Of a stretch of DNA of 64,000 bases, positions 38,577 through 46,106 are shown one piece after another. Under the pieces are notes generated by a model that saw only the letters and a program-made list of their open reading frames with translations, was not told where the DNA came from and ran no database searches. Numbering within the stretch: the stretch's first letter is position 1; each line of letters opens with the position of its first letter. The DNA is taken from the NCBI GenBank assembly GCA_018660685.1, contig JABJJW010000014.1:1-64000 (forward strand). Direction: 5' to 3'. The translations under genes were made by a program, and so were the position numbers. Origin of the DNA: Flavobacteriales bacterium (GTDB lineage: Bacteria; Bacteroidota; Bacteroidia; Flavobacteriales_G; Salibacteraceae).

Positions 38577-39233
38577 CTAGCCTTGAAGTTTATTTCCGAA
38601 GGCGAGGTCGCCAGCATCACCTAAGCCCGGGACGATGTATTTCTGCTTATTCAAAATTGGATCTACTCCCCCAACCCAAAGTTTATAGTCAGACAATGCA
38701 TTTTCAGATATGTAGGACACCCCTTCTTCACTTCCGATCACTGCCGCCAGATGGACTGACTTCGGCTTTCCATACTCTTGGAGAGCCTTCCATGCATTTA
38801 TGAAGGACTGGCCTGTTGCTAGCATTGGATCGTTCAAGATCAAAACTTTGTTTTCTAAATTGGGACAGGCGACATAATCGACTTCTATATGAAACTCTTC
38901 CCCTTCATGTTTTCTATACGCGGAAATAAATCCGTTCTCAGCATCGGGGAAAATATCGAGGAGACCTTCATGCAGTGGCAAACCAGCTCTAAGGATGGTG
39001 ATCACAACAATTTGATCCGATATTGTTGGCTGTGAATGATTGTCCAGAGGTGTACGAATCTGCTTCGTCTCATATTCGAGTGATTTGCTCAACTCATAGC
39101 CAATGACCCGTCCAATTCTGCGAATGGCCGTGCGAAATTTCTCTCTATCGTTCTGGAGTTCAACATTTCGTAGCTGATTCATGTAGTTGTCTACCACACT
39201 CCTGCTCGCACTCAATATGTTTACTTCCTTCAC
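38577..39233 (-). CDS. upp: Uracil phosphoribosyltransferase
   Basis: Salvages uracil to UMP with PRPP. 218 aa of the Bacteroidota subtype. The PRPP-binding loop is VLILNDPMLATGQS, the uracil-binding C-terminal part has YIVPGLGDAGDLAFG, and ITILRAGLPLHEGLL is the typical earlier motif. It overlaps the FemAB/GNAT-like gene by 4 nt (ATGA) and is followed by the membrane protein after 1 nt. Confidence 0.96.
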   Translation of the reverse strand: MKEVNILSASRSVVDNYMNQLRNVELQNDREKFRTAIRRIGRVIGYELSKSLEYETKQIRTPLDNHSQPTISDQIVVITILRAGLPLHEGLLDIFPDAENGFISAYRKHEGEEFHIEVDYVACPNLENKVLILNDPMLATGQSFINAWKALQEYGKPKSVHLAAVIGSEEGVSYISENALSDYKLWVGGVDPILNKQKYIVPGLGDAGDLAFGNKLQG

Positions 39234-40135
39234 TTTATCAACTTACTAAACGGCCATGGAATCTTAGAATTCTGGACTTGCAAATATACCTTCTCCTCGC
39301 CCCCGAAACTACTGTAGAAAAAAGCCAACTTTTCGTCATTACTTCCTTCGAAATCAAGGATTTCAAATCTTTCTGCGTGCGTCTTTATCACGTGATTTAA
39401 AAGTGCATGCATTGCGCCAAGATTCCTACCGATTTGGGTTGAATGACTAAAAAACAGCAACAGGCGGTGATTGCATTTAAGTATCATGACGCCAGCTACC
39501 TTGTTTCCATCGTGAAGTGACTCAAATGTCACAGCCTCACCTCTTTCACTGAATGATTTGTAGACTCCTTCTACATGTTCGTAAAATCGAGAATTAAGCT
39601 CAGAAATCGACTTCCCACGCTCCGATTTGAACCGATCAACCAACCAAGGGTCAAATCCCGCATGTTCCTCAATAATAAGTGCATTTCGTTCTGCCTTTTT
39701 CAAGTTGGAAACCACGTTCCGATTGAATCGCTTTCTCAGTTCCTCGTATGGTGCTTGCAGCGAAAGTTCGATGTTTCGGTGACTTTTACTTTCAATATTT
39801 ATCCCTTGAACAGATTCATTGAACTTCATGTTGACCGACCAGTATTCTTTTGATAAAACTGAAACCACGGCCTCAATGTCAATCTCCTGTTTCCACCTAC
39901 CAAACGGGCCCAATTGCTGTGCAAGTAGAGGTTGAAATATTCGCTTGAACATCGCTCGATTAGTAGGAAGAGGCCAAACCCAGCTATAGTCCGATCCAAT
40001 CAAGCCAAACCACTCTTCACACGCCGCATCCAAATAGTATGTCAATCCATAATGACGAAAATGCTCCGAATCCAATACGCATTGATTCCATCTCTCTTCT
40101 TCTATCTCTGAACGCGAGAGCTTATCAAATTTCAT
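39230..40135 (-). CDS. FemAB/GNAT-like acyltransferase
   Basis: 301 aa from the ATG at 40135 (ATG 40144 is an alternative). The overall plan matches the BioF2-like/FemAB GNAT group: LLAQQLGPFGRW near residue 75, RFNRNVVSNLKKAERN (about 135-150), and a C-terminal acyltransferase half with GRNLGAMHALLNHVI and FEILDFEGSND. Such enzymes add amino acids or acyl groups to peptidoglycan, lipids or polysaccharide using tRNA or CoA donors. The adjacent polysaccharide deacetylase-like gene, which it overlaps by 11 nt, suggests an envelope-polysaccharide substrate; this is inference. Confidence 0.78.
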   Translation of the reverse strand: MKFDKLSRSEIEEERWNQCVLDSEHFRHYGLTYYLDAACEEWFGLIGSDYSWVWPLPTNRAMFKRIFQPLLAQQLGPFGRWKQEIDIEAVVSVLSKEYWSVNMKFNESVQGINIESKSHRNIELSLQAPYEELRKRFNRNVVSNLKKAERNALIIEEHAGFDPWLVDRFKSERGKSISELNSRFYEHVEGVYKSFSERGEAVTFESLHDGNKVAGVMILKCNHRLLLFFSHSTQIGRNLGAMHALLNHVIKTHAERFEILDFEGSNDEKLAFFYSSFGGEEKVYLQVQNSKIPWPFSKLIK

Positions 40136-41411
40136 CCTTACCAATTAGTTGATGAAGCAATGGAAGCGTTGAGTATTCAACGTTCATTCCTATTAATGAA
40201 TCTGGATGCCAGGTGGTGATAAAATGTCCTCCGTACGTATGCACAGTTTTGCGGAGTTCGAGTAATTCAGCCATAGCATCCTCAACTCGGATATGATTTC
40301 TCACCGCCGTCATATCCATCCAACAAGTGGGCATCATTTCCATTTCGATTCGGTCGTCAGCCCGCAAATCAAAAAACTCGAATGGCTTGCATGTGCTGGC
40401 CCTGAAACCATTGATTGTGGAATAAGCCATGCTGTACTCTTTCTCTACACCAGCTTCCTTCAACCACTTAAATGTTTCCGGGATCTTAAATTTCAAATAA
40501 TGCTGTCTGCTTTGTGTTACCGGAATTGACGTAATTGCTTTAAGTCTCTCTACTTCCAGTTGGAGCATTTCATGCGATTGCGGTGTGTGGTATGATGGAT
40601 GAAGCCCAATTCTGGCTTTCATAGCAACATCATTGATTCTCTGCTTCACAAGACTCAAATGAGGCGGATTGTTGATGTCATGAGAAGACGCCTCTCCAAC
40701 TTGAAAAAAGAAAATTGAGGAAGTTCCAGTATTTTGGAAGTCCTCAATCAAATCATCGTAAATGTCAAGCGGGTCAGAATCTTGACCAATGAGTACTGAA
40801 AGTCGCTTAGAAAAGGAATTGGTTGATTTCAATAGACTTTTGAGCGTTCCTGCTATCGTACGAGCCAGACCCTTTGCTTTAAAAGCAAACACCTGATCCA
40901 CATCGACGGTAATGAGTTCAGTCTCTATTGAAGGTAAACTCTTCTCCAATCCCAGCTCATGTCGAAGCTCTTCGCAGTAGATTTCCACCAAGGGCAATTG
41001 GTGACATTGATTCTGAACGACAACCGATTCTTCGGCTTTATATCGGCCATGTTCATCCTCACGATGCGGTAAGTACTCTTCATATCGCGAAAGAAAATAG
41101 AAAGCCGCCGCCAACGGGTCATATCCAAGAACACTGCTGGATTTAAATAGTTTCAGAATTCCTCTTTCCATAAAGGTGGACAAGTCGTGATCGTCAATTC
41201 TTCTCTCAAATAAGAGCACCGCTGGCTTTATCTGTAAGCCAGGTAAGTCGAGGTTCGAATAGTTGATTTTCAATCCAGCAACCTCAGAATATTCATTGGC
41301 ATCACGGTACAGCACAGGAGTGAGCTGCAAGCGTCGTTCGAATACCTCACTCAGGATGTAAACTAAACGGTTGCTCTTCTTTTCAGAGAATATGTGGATT
41401 TGGCTATTCAA
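40125..41411 (-). CDS. Polysaccharide deacetylase-like protein (DUF7033 type)
   Basis: 428 aa, no signal peptide. The N-terminal ~150 residues form a Bacteroidota-specific domain (DUF7033-like) with GYDPLAAAFYFLSRYEEY and HREDEHGRY. The C-terminal part has the NodB-like barrel pattern: TELITVDVDQVFAFK at the first catalytic strand, RIGLHPSYHTP, SRQHYLKFK, and ITTWHPDSLIGMN near the end. The metal-binding Asp/His set appears partly altered, so enzymatic activity is uncertain. Its predicted partner is the FemAB/GNAT-like product next door. It begins 2 nt after radC. Confidence 0.8.
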   Translation of the reverse strand: MNSQIHIFSEKKSNRLVYILSEVFERRLQLTPVLYRDANEYSEVAGLKINYSNLDLPGLQIKPAVLLFERRIDDHDLSTFMERGILKLFKSSSVLGYDPLAAAFYFLSRYEEYLPHREDEHGRYKAEESVVVQNQCHQLPLVEIYCEELRHELGLEKSLPSIETELITVDVDQVFAFKAKGLARTIAGTLKSLLKSTNSFSKRLSVLIGQDSDPLDIYDDLIEDFQNTGTSSIFFFQVGEASSHDINNPPHLSLVKQRINDVAMKARIGLHPSYHTPQSHEMLQLEVERLKAITSIPVTQSRQHYLKFKIPETFKWLKEAGVEKEYSMAYSTINGFRASTCKPFEFFDLRADDRIEMEMMPTCWMDMTAVRNHIRVEDAMAELLELRKTVHTYGGHFITTWHPDSLIGMNVEYSTLPLLHQLIGKDEI

Positions 41412-41413
41412 TC

Positions 41414-42121
41414 TTAGATCATTCCCTCGTCGGCAAAGCTGAAGAATTCATTTCCCGCCACAATAATATGATCAAGTACGGCGATCTCCAGCAGTCTTCC
41501 AGCTTCAACCATCGATTTAGTCAGATTTATATCAGACTGGCTTGGCTTTTTATTGCCCGAAGGGTGGTTGTGTCCGAGGATAATCGCGCTGGCCAGATGA
41601 TCAATTGCAGTTTTGAAAATTAATCGAGTGTCCGCAACCGTACCTGCAACACCTCCTTGACTAATCTGAACGGTTTGAACAGGCCTATTTGCTCTATTCA
41701 AGAGCAATACATAGAAACACTCGTGATCAAGATCAGCCAGATGTTCATAGAACATGTTAAAAGCATCCTTGCTGGATTTGATAGATGTCTCCTCTCCCTT
41801 GCTCATTGACATACGTCTCCGGCCTAATTCAATCGCTGCGGAAATTGAAATTGCTTTTGCAATGCCTATCCCCTTGAACTTCATGAGCTCCTTTAACGAA
41901 AGTTTAGCGAGCTTATTTAAGTTATTATCAGAATTGGCAAGAACATCTTGCGCCAATTGGACGGCTGACTGATCATTGCTACCACTCCCCAGAAGAACGG
42001 CTATCAACTCCGCGTTGGACAGAGAACTCCGCCCCTTGTGCATCATCTTTTCTCTTGGTCTGTCATCTTCTGACCAATTTTTAATGGCTCCAGTTGAAGA
42101 TGATTTGTATTCAGATGACAT
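41414..42121 (-). CDS. radC: RadC-family JAB-domain protein
   Basis: 235 aa from the ATG at 42121; an upstream ATG at 42148 lies inside the rpsT terminator. The N-terminal helix-hairpin-helix (LMKFKGIGIAKA) is followed by a JAB/MPN metalloprotease-like domain with HNHPSG and a downstream Asp (SQSDINLTK), as in all RadC proteins. Long thought to be involved in DNA repair, but its biochemical role is unsettled. It is the first gene of the operon continuing to yjjG and begins about 15 nt after the terminator stem. Confidence 0.93.
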   Translation of the reverse strand: MSSEYKSSSTGAIKNWSEDDRPREKMMHKGRSSLSNAELIAVLLGSGSNDQSAVQLAQDVLANSDNNLNKLAKLSLKELMKFKGIGIAKAISISAAIELGRRRMSMSKGEETSIKSSKDAFNMFYEHLADLDHECFYVLLLNRANRPVQTVQISQGGVAGTVADTRLIFKTAIDHLASAIILGHNHPSGNKKPSQSDINLTKSMVEAGRLLEIAVLDHIIVAGNEFFSFADEGMI

Positions 42122-42135
42122 TGGCACAAAATAAA

Positions 42136-42161
42136 AAAGGCCCTTCATTTGAAGAGCCTTT
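42136..42161 (-). terminator. Intrinsic terminator after rpsT
   Basis: An 11-bp stem with one mismatch (AAAGGCcCTTC / GAAGaGCCTTT), loop ATTT, is followed on the minus strand by TTTTTTATTTT. It lies 22 nt past the rpsT stop and only 15 nt before the radC ATG, so the radC promoter must overlap it or lie in rpsT. Confidence 0.88.
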
Positions 42162-42182
42162 GATTAAATTCCTTAACGATTA

Positions 42183-42434
42183 TTACAAGGAAGCCACGTG
42201 CTTCGCTAGACTTGACTTCAAGTTACTCGCCTTGTTTTTATGAATTACGTTGTTCTTTGCAAGCTTATCGAGCATAGTCACTACCAGTGGATACATGGTA
42301 GATGCTTCCTTCTTGTCTGTTAGACCCCGTAATTTACGAACCGCATTTCGGGTTGTCTTGTGAGAATAGCTATTTCGAGCTCTTCGAACAGCGTTTTGTC
42401 TGATTCTCTTTAATGCTGACTTATGATTTGCCAT
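42183..42434 (-). CDS. rpsT: 30S ribosomal protein S20
   Basis: 83 aa, basic and helical, with [21 protein letters not shown] at the start, partly quoted here; the family signature SALKRIRQ is exact. It binds 16S rRNA early in 30S assembly. The ATG lies 13 nt after the 3' end of tRNA-Glu on the same strand. Both genes appear to share the promoter at 42539-42568 and the terminator at 42136-42161. Confidence 0.97.
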   Translation of the reverse strand: MANHKSALKRIRQNAVRRARNSYSHKTTRNAVRKLRGLTDKKEASTMYPLVVTMLDKLAKNNVIHKNKASNLKSSLAKHVASL

Positions 42435-42447
42435 AATCTTTTATTTG

Positions 42448-42519
42448 TAGCCCGTAGGGGAATCGAACCCCTGTTTCCAGAATGAAAATCTGGCGTCCTA
42501 ACCCCTAGACGAACGGGCC
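42448..42519 (-). tRNA. tRNA-Glu (anticodon TTC)
   Basis: A 72-nt cloverleaf. Acceptor GGCCCGT pairs with ACGGGCT (first pair G-U). The anticodon arm is CCAGA/TCTGG around the loop TTTTCAT with anticodon TTC, and the T arm is AGGGG-TTCGATT-CCCCT. CCA is not encoded; the 3' flank reads CAAATAAAAG. It is the only tRNA gene found in the window and is directly upstream of rpsT. Confidence 0.97.
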
Positions 42520-42538
42520 ATCCTCCTAAAAAGGACTG

Positions 42539-42568
42539 CAAATGTAATGATATTGGAAATGCACACAA
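42539..42568 (-). promoter_or_regulatory. tRNA-Glu/rpsT promoter, TTG-19-TACATTTG
   Basis: On the minus strand TTG (42568-42566) and a perfect -7 TACATTTG (42546-42539) are separated by exactly 19 nt. This is the best canonical promoter in the window together with that of rpsF. Predicted start is near 42534, about 15 nt before the tRNA 5' end. Confidence 0.72.
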
Positions 42569-42585
42569 GAGGGACAAACATTTTT

Positions 42586-43272
42586 TTAAAAGTCGCTCAT
42601 CGGCTTTTGGTCAGCCTCGAACTGAAAGCCCAATCTTTTACCAGTTTGCAATTTGAGATTATGGCTAAGCTCCTGGATTTCGTGCAACTTTACTTGGTTC
42701 ACTTGAGGATAAGGAGGTGTGTACAGATCGAAATTGATGATGTAGTTTAAAGCGGTCAAGACGACCTGTCTTAATTTTTCCTTGTTCAATTCTAGTGTCG
42801 AAAAGTCATTAAACAGGAACCCCAACTGGTTTTGCCCTTCAACGAAGAAGTGTTTGTCCCGATTGACGAAAATTCGTCCGATCAGATATCCGCTATCGTT
42901 CAAGCGATGAAAACGAAATGAATCAGCCAGGAAATTGTAAATATTTATCACGCCGCAGTAGGCATTGAGGTCATCCTTTTGGACGTATGGGCTTTTGAAG
43001 ATTCTGTGAGATGGTGGAAATGAAAACACATTGGTGTGCATGTGGAAAATCACTGCGTCTCCGGTAAGGGTCATTCTAGACTCGTATTCTCCGGATGACT
43101 TGAAATTCAATTCCACTCGAGAGTCACAAGGTGTCACATGAATTTCAAGGTCCTTCGTTATCTCTTCTACGACCTCGTTGAGTTGCCCGAAAACTTCCTT
43201 AGTTATTCCAAAAACATCTTGCTTAACACAAGACTTGGATACCAGTTGTTTCTGAAGATCCTCAATTTTCAT
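42586..43272 (-). CDS. Conserved Bacteroidota protein of unknown function
   Basis: 228 aa from the ATG at 43272 (MKIEDLQKQL); an ATG 12 nt upstream is possible. No signal peptide or membrane span. The middle has a strongly patterned block, VIFHMHTNVFSFPPSHR and CGVINIYNFLADSFRFHR, then GYLIGRIFVNRDKHFFVEG. I recall near-identical patterns in many Bacteroidota proteins of unknown role. It follows proS with 12 nt between them (0 nt if the longer start is used), so the two are co-transcribed. A link to translation is only contextual. Confidence 0.8.
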   Translation of the reverse strand: MKIEDLQKQLVSKSCVKQDVFGITKEVFGQLNEVVEEITKDLEIHVTPCDSRVELNFKSSGEYESRMTLTGDAVIFHMHTNVFSFPPSHRIFKSPYVQKDDLNAYCGVINIYNFLADSFRFHRLNDSGYLIGRIFVNRDKHFFVEGQNQLGFLFNDFSTLELNKEKLRQVVLTALNYIINFDLYTPPYPQVNQVKLHEIQELSHNLKLQTGKRLGFQFEADQKPMSDF

Positions 43273-43284
43273 AATCCCACCCAT

Positions 43285-44754
43285 TTAATATGACTTCGCA
43301 AAGATTACACGCTGCTTTGATGGGCTACCGGTTAGAATACACTTCCCACTATCCGTATTACCTTCCATAGGAATACATCGAATTGTGGCTTTAGTTTCTA
43401 GTTTGATTCGCTCTTCAGTTTCCACCGTACCATCCCAATGAGCATGCACAAATCCACCTTCTTCTACTGCTACTTTAAAAGCATCATAGTCATCAACAGT
43501 TTTGGTTGTGGACTCACGGAAATCGAATGCTTTTTGATAAATATTCTCCTGAATCTCTGTCATCAAACTCATGACTCTTTCAACTACTTGTCCCTGATCA
43601 ATAAACGACTTCTCAAGTGTATCTCTTCGCGCGAGCTCTACAGTGCCCTTTTCCAAATCCTTCGGCCCTATAGCAATTCTAACAGGGACACCTTTCATCT
43701 CGTATTCCGCAAACTTAAATCCTGGTTTATGGGTATCTCGATTATCAAATTTCACGCTCAGACCATTGTCCTGTAGCTCTGTCTTCAGCTTATTGGCATA
43801 TTCTGAAATTTGAGCTAGTTGTTCTTCTCCTTTATAAATCGGGACGATGACTACATGAATCGGGGCGAGTTTTGGAGGTAAGACTAATCCGTAATCATCC
43901 GAGTGAGCCATAATCAAGGCACCCATCAGCCTGGTGGAAACACCCCAGCTGGTTGCCCAGACATATTCTTGCTTTCCCTCTTTAGTTGTATATTTTACAT
44001 CAAAGGCTTTTGCGAAATTTTGACCTAGGAAATGGCTTGTACCGGCTTGTAGGGCTTTGCCATCTTGCATGAGCGCCTCGATGCAATACGTTTCGAGTGC
44101 CCCAGCAAACCTTTCACTTTCGGTTTTGATTCCTTGAATAACGGGCATGGCCATAAATTCTTCGGCGAACTTCGCGTAGACGCCAAGCATGCGCTCCGTT
44201 TCTTCTACCGCTTCATCTTTGGTAGCATGTGCCGTATGCCCCTCTTGCCATAAAAACTCGGCCGTTCTTAGAAACAATCTTGTGCGCATTTCCCAACGAA
44301 CCACATTTGCCCATTGGTTCAACAGAATTGGTAGATCGCGATACGACTGAATCCATTTCTTGTAACTGTTCCAAATGATTGTCTCGGAAGTTGGCCTCAC
44401 GATCAGTTCTTCTTCGAGCTTCGCCTCTGGATCAACAACAACCCCTTTACCATCCTCAGATGCTTTCAGCCGATAATGTGTCACTACCGCACATTCTTTC
44501 GCAAATCCTTCGACATGATTGGCTTCCTTGCTCAAATATGACTTAGGAATAAACAGTGGGAAATATGCGTTGGAATGTCCAGTGTCTTTGAACATTTTGT
44601 CCAATGCTCCTTGCATTTTTTCCCAAATGGAGTAGCCGTATGGCTTGATTACCATACATCCTCTAACATCACTATTCTCGGCTAAATCAGCTTTCGCGAC
44701 CAACTCATTATACCATTGCGAATAGTTCCCTTCCCTACTTGTAAGCTTTGCCAT
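43285..44754 (-). CDS. proS: Prolyl-tRNA synthetase (archaeal/eukaryotic-type)
   Basis: Charges tRNA-Pro. At 489 aa it is the short class II form without the bacterial INS editing insertion and with the C-terminal domain ending in the usual tyrosine (IFAKSY). Motif 2 is around [24 protein letters not shown]; only part is quoted: [12 protein letters not shown]. Motif 3 includes [15 protein letters not shown]. The N-terminus [14 protein letters not shown] is diagnostic of the archaeal type, which Bacteroidota often use. A conserved unknown gene is downstream in the same transcript. Confidence 0.96.
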   Translation of the reverse strand: MAKLTSREGNYSQWYNELVAKADLAENSDVRGCMVIKPYGYSIWEKMQGALDKMFKDTGHSNAYFPLFIPKSYLSKEANHVEGFAKECAVVTHYRLKASEDGKGVVVDPEAKLEEELIVRPTSETIIWNSYKKWIQSYRDLPILLNQWANVVRWEMRTRLFLRTAEFLWQEGHTAHATKDEAVEETERMLGVYAKFAEEFMAMPVIQGIKTESERFAGALETYCIEALMQDGKALQAGTSHFLGQNFAKAFDVKYTTKEGKQEYVWATSWGVSTRLMGALIMAHSDDYGLVLPPKLAPIHVVIVPIYKGEEQLAQISEYANKLKTELQDNGLSVKFDNRDTHKPGFKFAEYEMKGVPVRIAIGPKDLEKGTVELARRDTLEKSFIDQGQVVERVMSLMTEIQENIYQKAFDFRESTTKTVDDYDAFKVAVEEGGFVHAHWDGTVETEERIKLETKATIRCIPMEGNTDSGKCILTGSPSKQRVIFAKSY

Positions 44755-44773
44755 ATTAGATAAAAATTCAGCG

Positions 44774-44781
44774 CAAAAGTA
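44774..44781 (-). promoter_or_regulatory. -7 box (TACTTTTG) upstream of proS
   Basis: Perfect TAnnTTTG match on the minus strand, 19 nt from the proS ATG; start predicted near 44769, leader about 15 nt. The nearest TTG on that strand (44807-44805) is 23 nt away, longer than the 19-nt ideal. Confidence 0.42.
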
Positions 44782-44823
44782 GCATACGCATTTGGGATGA
44801 TTTACAAGATCCTAAACGAAAAA

Positions 44824-44844
44824 AGGGTGGACTGAATCCACCCT
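44824..44844 (-). terminator. Intrinsic terminator after the secreted thioredoxin-like gene
   Basis: A perfect 8-bp stem (AGGGTGGA / TCCACCCT) with a 5-nt loop is followed on the minus strand by TTTTTT. It lies 25 nt past the stop of the gene ending at 44870 and isolates it from proS. Confidence 0.88.
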
Positions 44845-44869
44845 CTTTCAACACTTAATATTTTGCACT

Positions 44870-45973
44870 CTAGTGAGTCACTGAGATGCTCTTCGATGTG
44901 ATTTTGTCGCCTTCGATCAAATTCATGAGGTAAATACCCGCAGGATATTCACTAACATCCAGCACTAATTTGCTGCTTTGCTCATCTAGATTCATTGTGG
45001 AAACAAGCTGACCATCGGTAGAATGAATATTGATGGTGGCGTCTTTTACAACATCTGCGAATTCTATATTCAATAAATCAGACGCCGGGTTAGGATACAC
45101 CACGAATCGATTAAGATTATTGAACTCCGCTATTGTGGTCGGCCAAACTAAGTCGCTACCCCAAGGTCTTTCATAGTTATCGGCAGAATAGACTCGCTCA
45201 CCGATAGCGGATTGATAGACTTCCTTATTAACTAAGCTCTGCATCCACATGATGACGTGTAGGTCATCAAATTCTTCCACAGAATGCTCCGTGCTATTGT
45301 CTATCGGAGAATTCGCATTCGGCGGCAATCTGTAGTCTCCTTGAAATACGTAAGTCGTATCATAGTCAATGACATCGCCTGAATCAAATGTTGCAATGAT
45401 CAATTCCCCCATCGCTTCTGGAAGCATTTTCTTGAAGACATTATGGAATTCGACCTCGCCATTTGTCTTTCTGTTTGCCGTCGTAAGCTTCTCAATAATT
45501 GGGACAAATAGTCTTTGGCCACCGTCATTGTAACTCTGAAGAAATTCGATCCTAGCCTTAATGGCAACAGATTGAGATCCTTCATCGATCATGTATCGCA
45601 GGAACATTTTAACCCCTGAGGCTTCAAGTAAGTCATCATCAACGCTAGAAGTGGTGAAGTTGGAGTAAAACGTTTCGACTGCATTCGGGAAAAATGCAGG
45701 CACGCCATTAACGCCATAGAAATTTCTCCTCGCATTGCCTTCAGCCGAGTAATATGGATCACCGGTCCCAGGCCAACTCATTTGGTATTTAATAACTGCG
45801 ATCTCGCCGTCATATTCTTCAAATATTGGAACGAGCCAATCGTTGGCTGGCTTACAAGGTGGGCATGTAGAGCTTGAGAAGACTTCGTACAGCGGTGTCT
45901 TAGGTACGTGAGATTGGGCCAATGTGATGGCGACAATTCCTAGAAATAAAAGAGTGGTGTAAATATTTTTCAT
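44870..45973 (-). CDS. T9SS-secreted thioredoxin-like protein with CPPC site
   Basis: 367 aa from the ATG at 45973 (signal peptide MKNIYTTLLFLGIVAITLAQ). A thioredoxin-like N-terminal domain has the redox motif CPPC at 37-40, within FSSSTCPPCKP. The later GVNGVPAFFPN provides the cis-proline equivalent. A middle beta-rich region follows, then a T9SS type A sorting domain from VVYPNPAS. It resembles Omp28-related surface proteins of Bacteroidota. A thiol-active protein carried to the cell surface could cross-link or reduce other T9SS cargo, but that is inference. A weak promoter (TATCTTTA, 46006-45999) lies about 26 nt upstream. Confidence 0.85.
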   Translation of the reverse strand: MKNIYTTLLFLGIVAITLAQSHVPKTPLYEVFSSSTCPPCKPANDWLVPIFEEYDGEIAVIKYQMSWPGTGDPYYSAEGNARRNFYGVNGVPAFFPNAVETFYSNFTTSSVDDDLLEASGVKMFLRYMIDEGSQSVAIKARIEFLQSYNDGGQRLFVPIIEKLTTANRKTNGEVEFHNVFKKMLPEAMGELIIATFDSGDVIDYDTTYVFQGDYRLPPNANSPIDNSTEHSVEEFDDLHVIMWMQSLVNKEVYQSAIGERVYSADNYERPWGSDLVWPTTIAEFNNLNRFVVYPNPASDLLNIEFADVVKDATINIHSTDGQLVSTMNLDEQSSKLVLDVSEYPAGIYLMNLIEGDKITSKSISVTH

Positions 45974-46106
45974 GCGATTCTTTGAAATTTCGAGCAAGTA
46001 AAGATAACTTTATGAGATCTAAAAACATCAAGTGTCTATAGATTGAAGTCTTAACGCATGAATAAATCAAGGGCTTAACACACTTTGGTACGATCTTAGT
46101 ATTACA

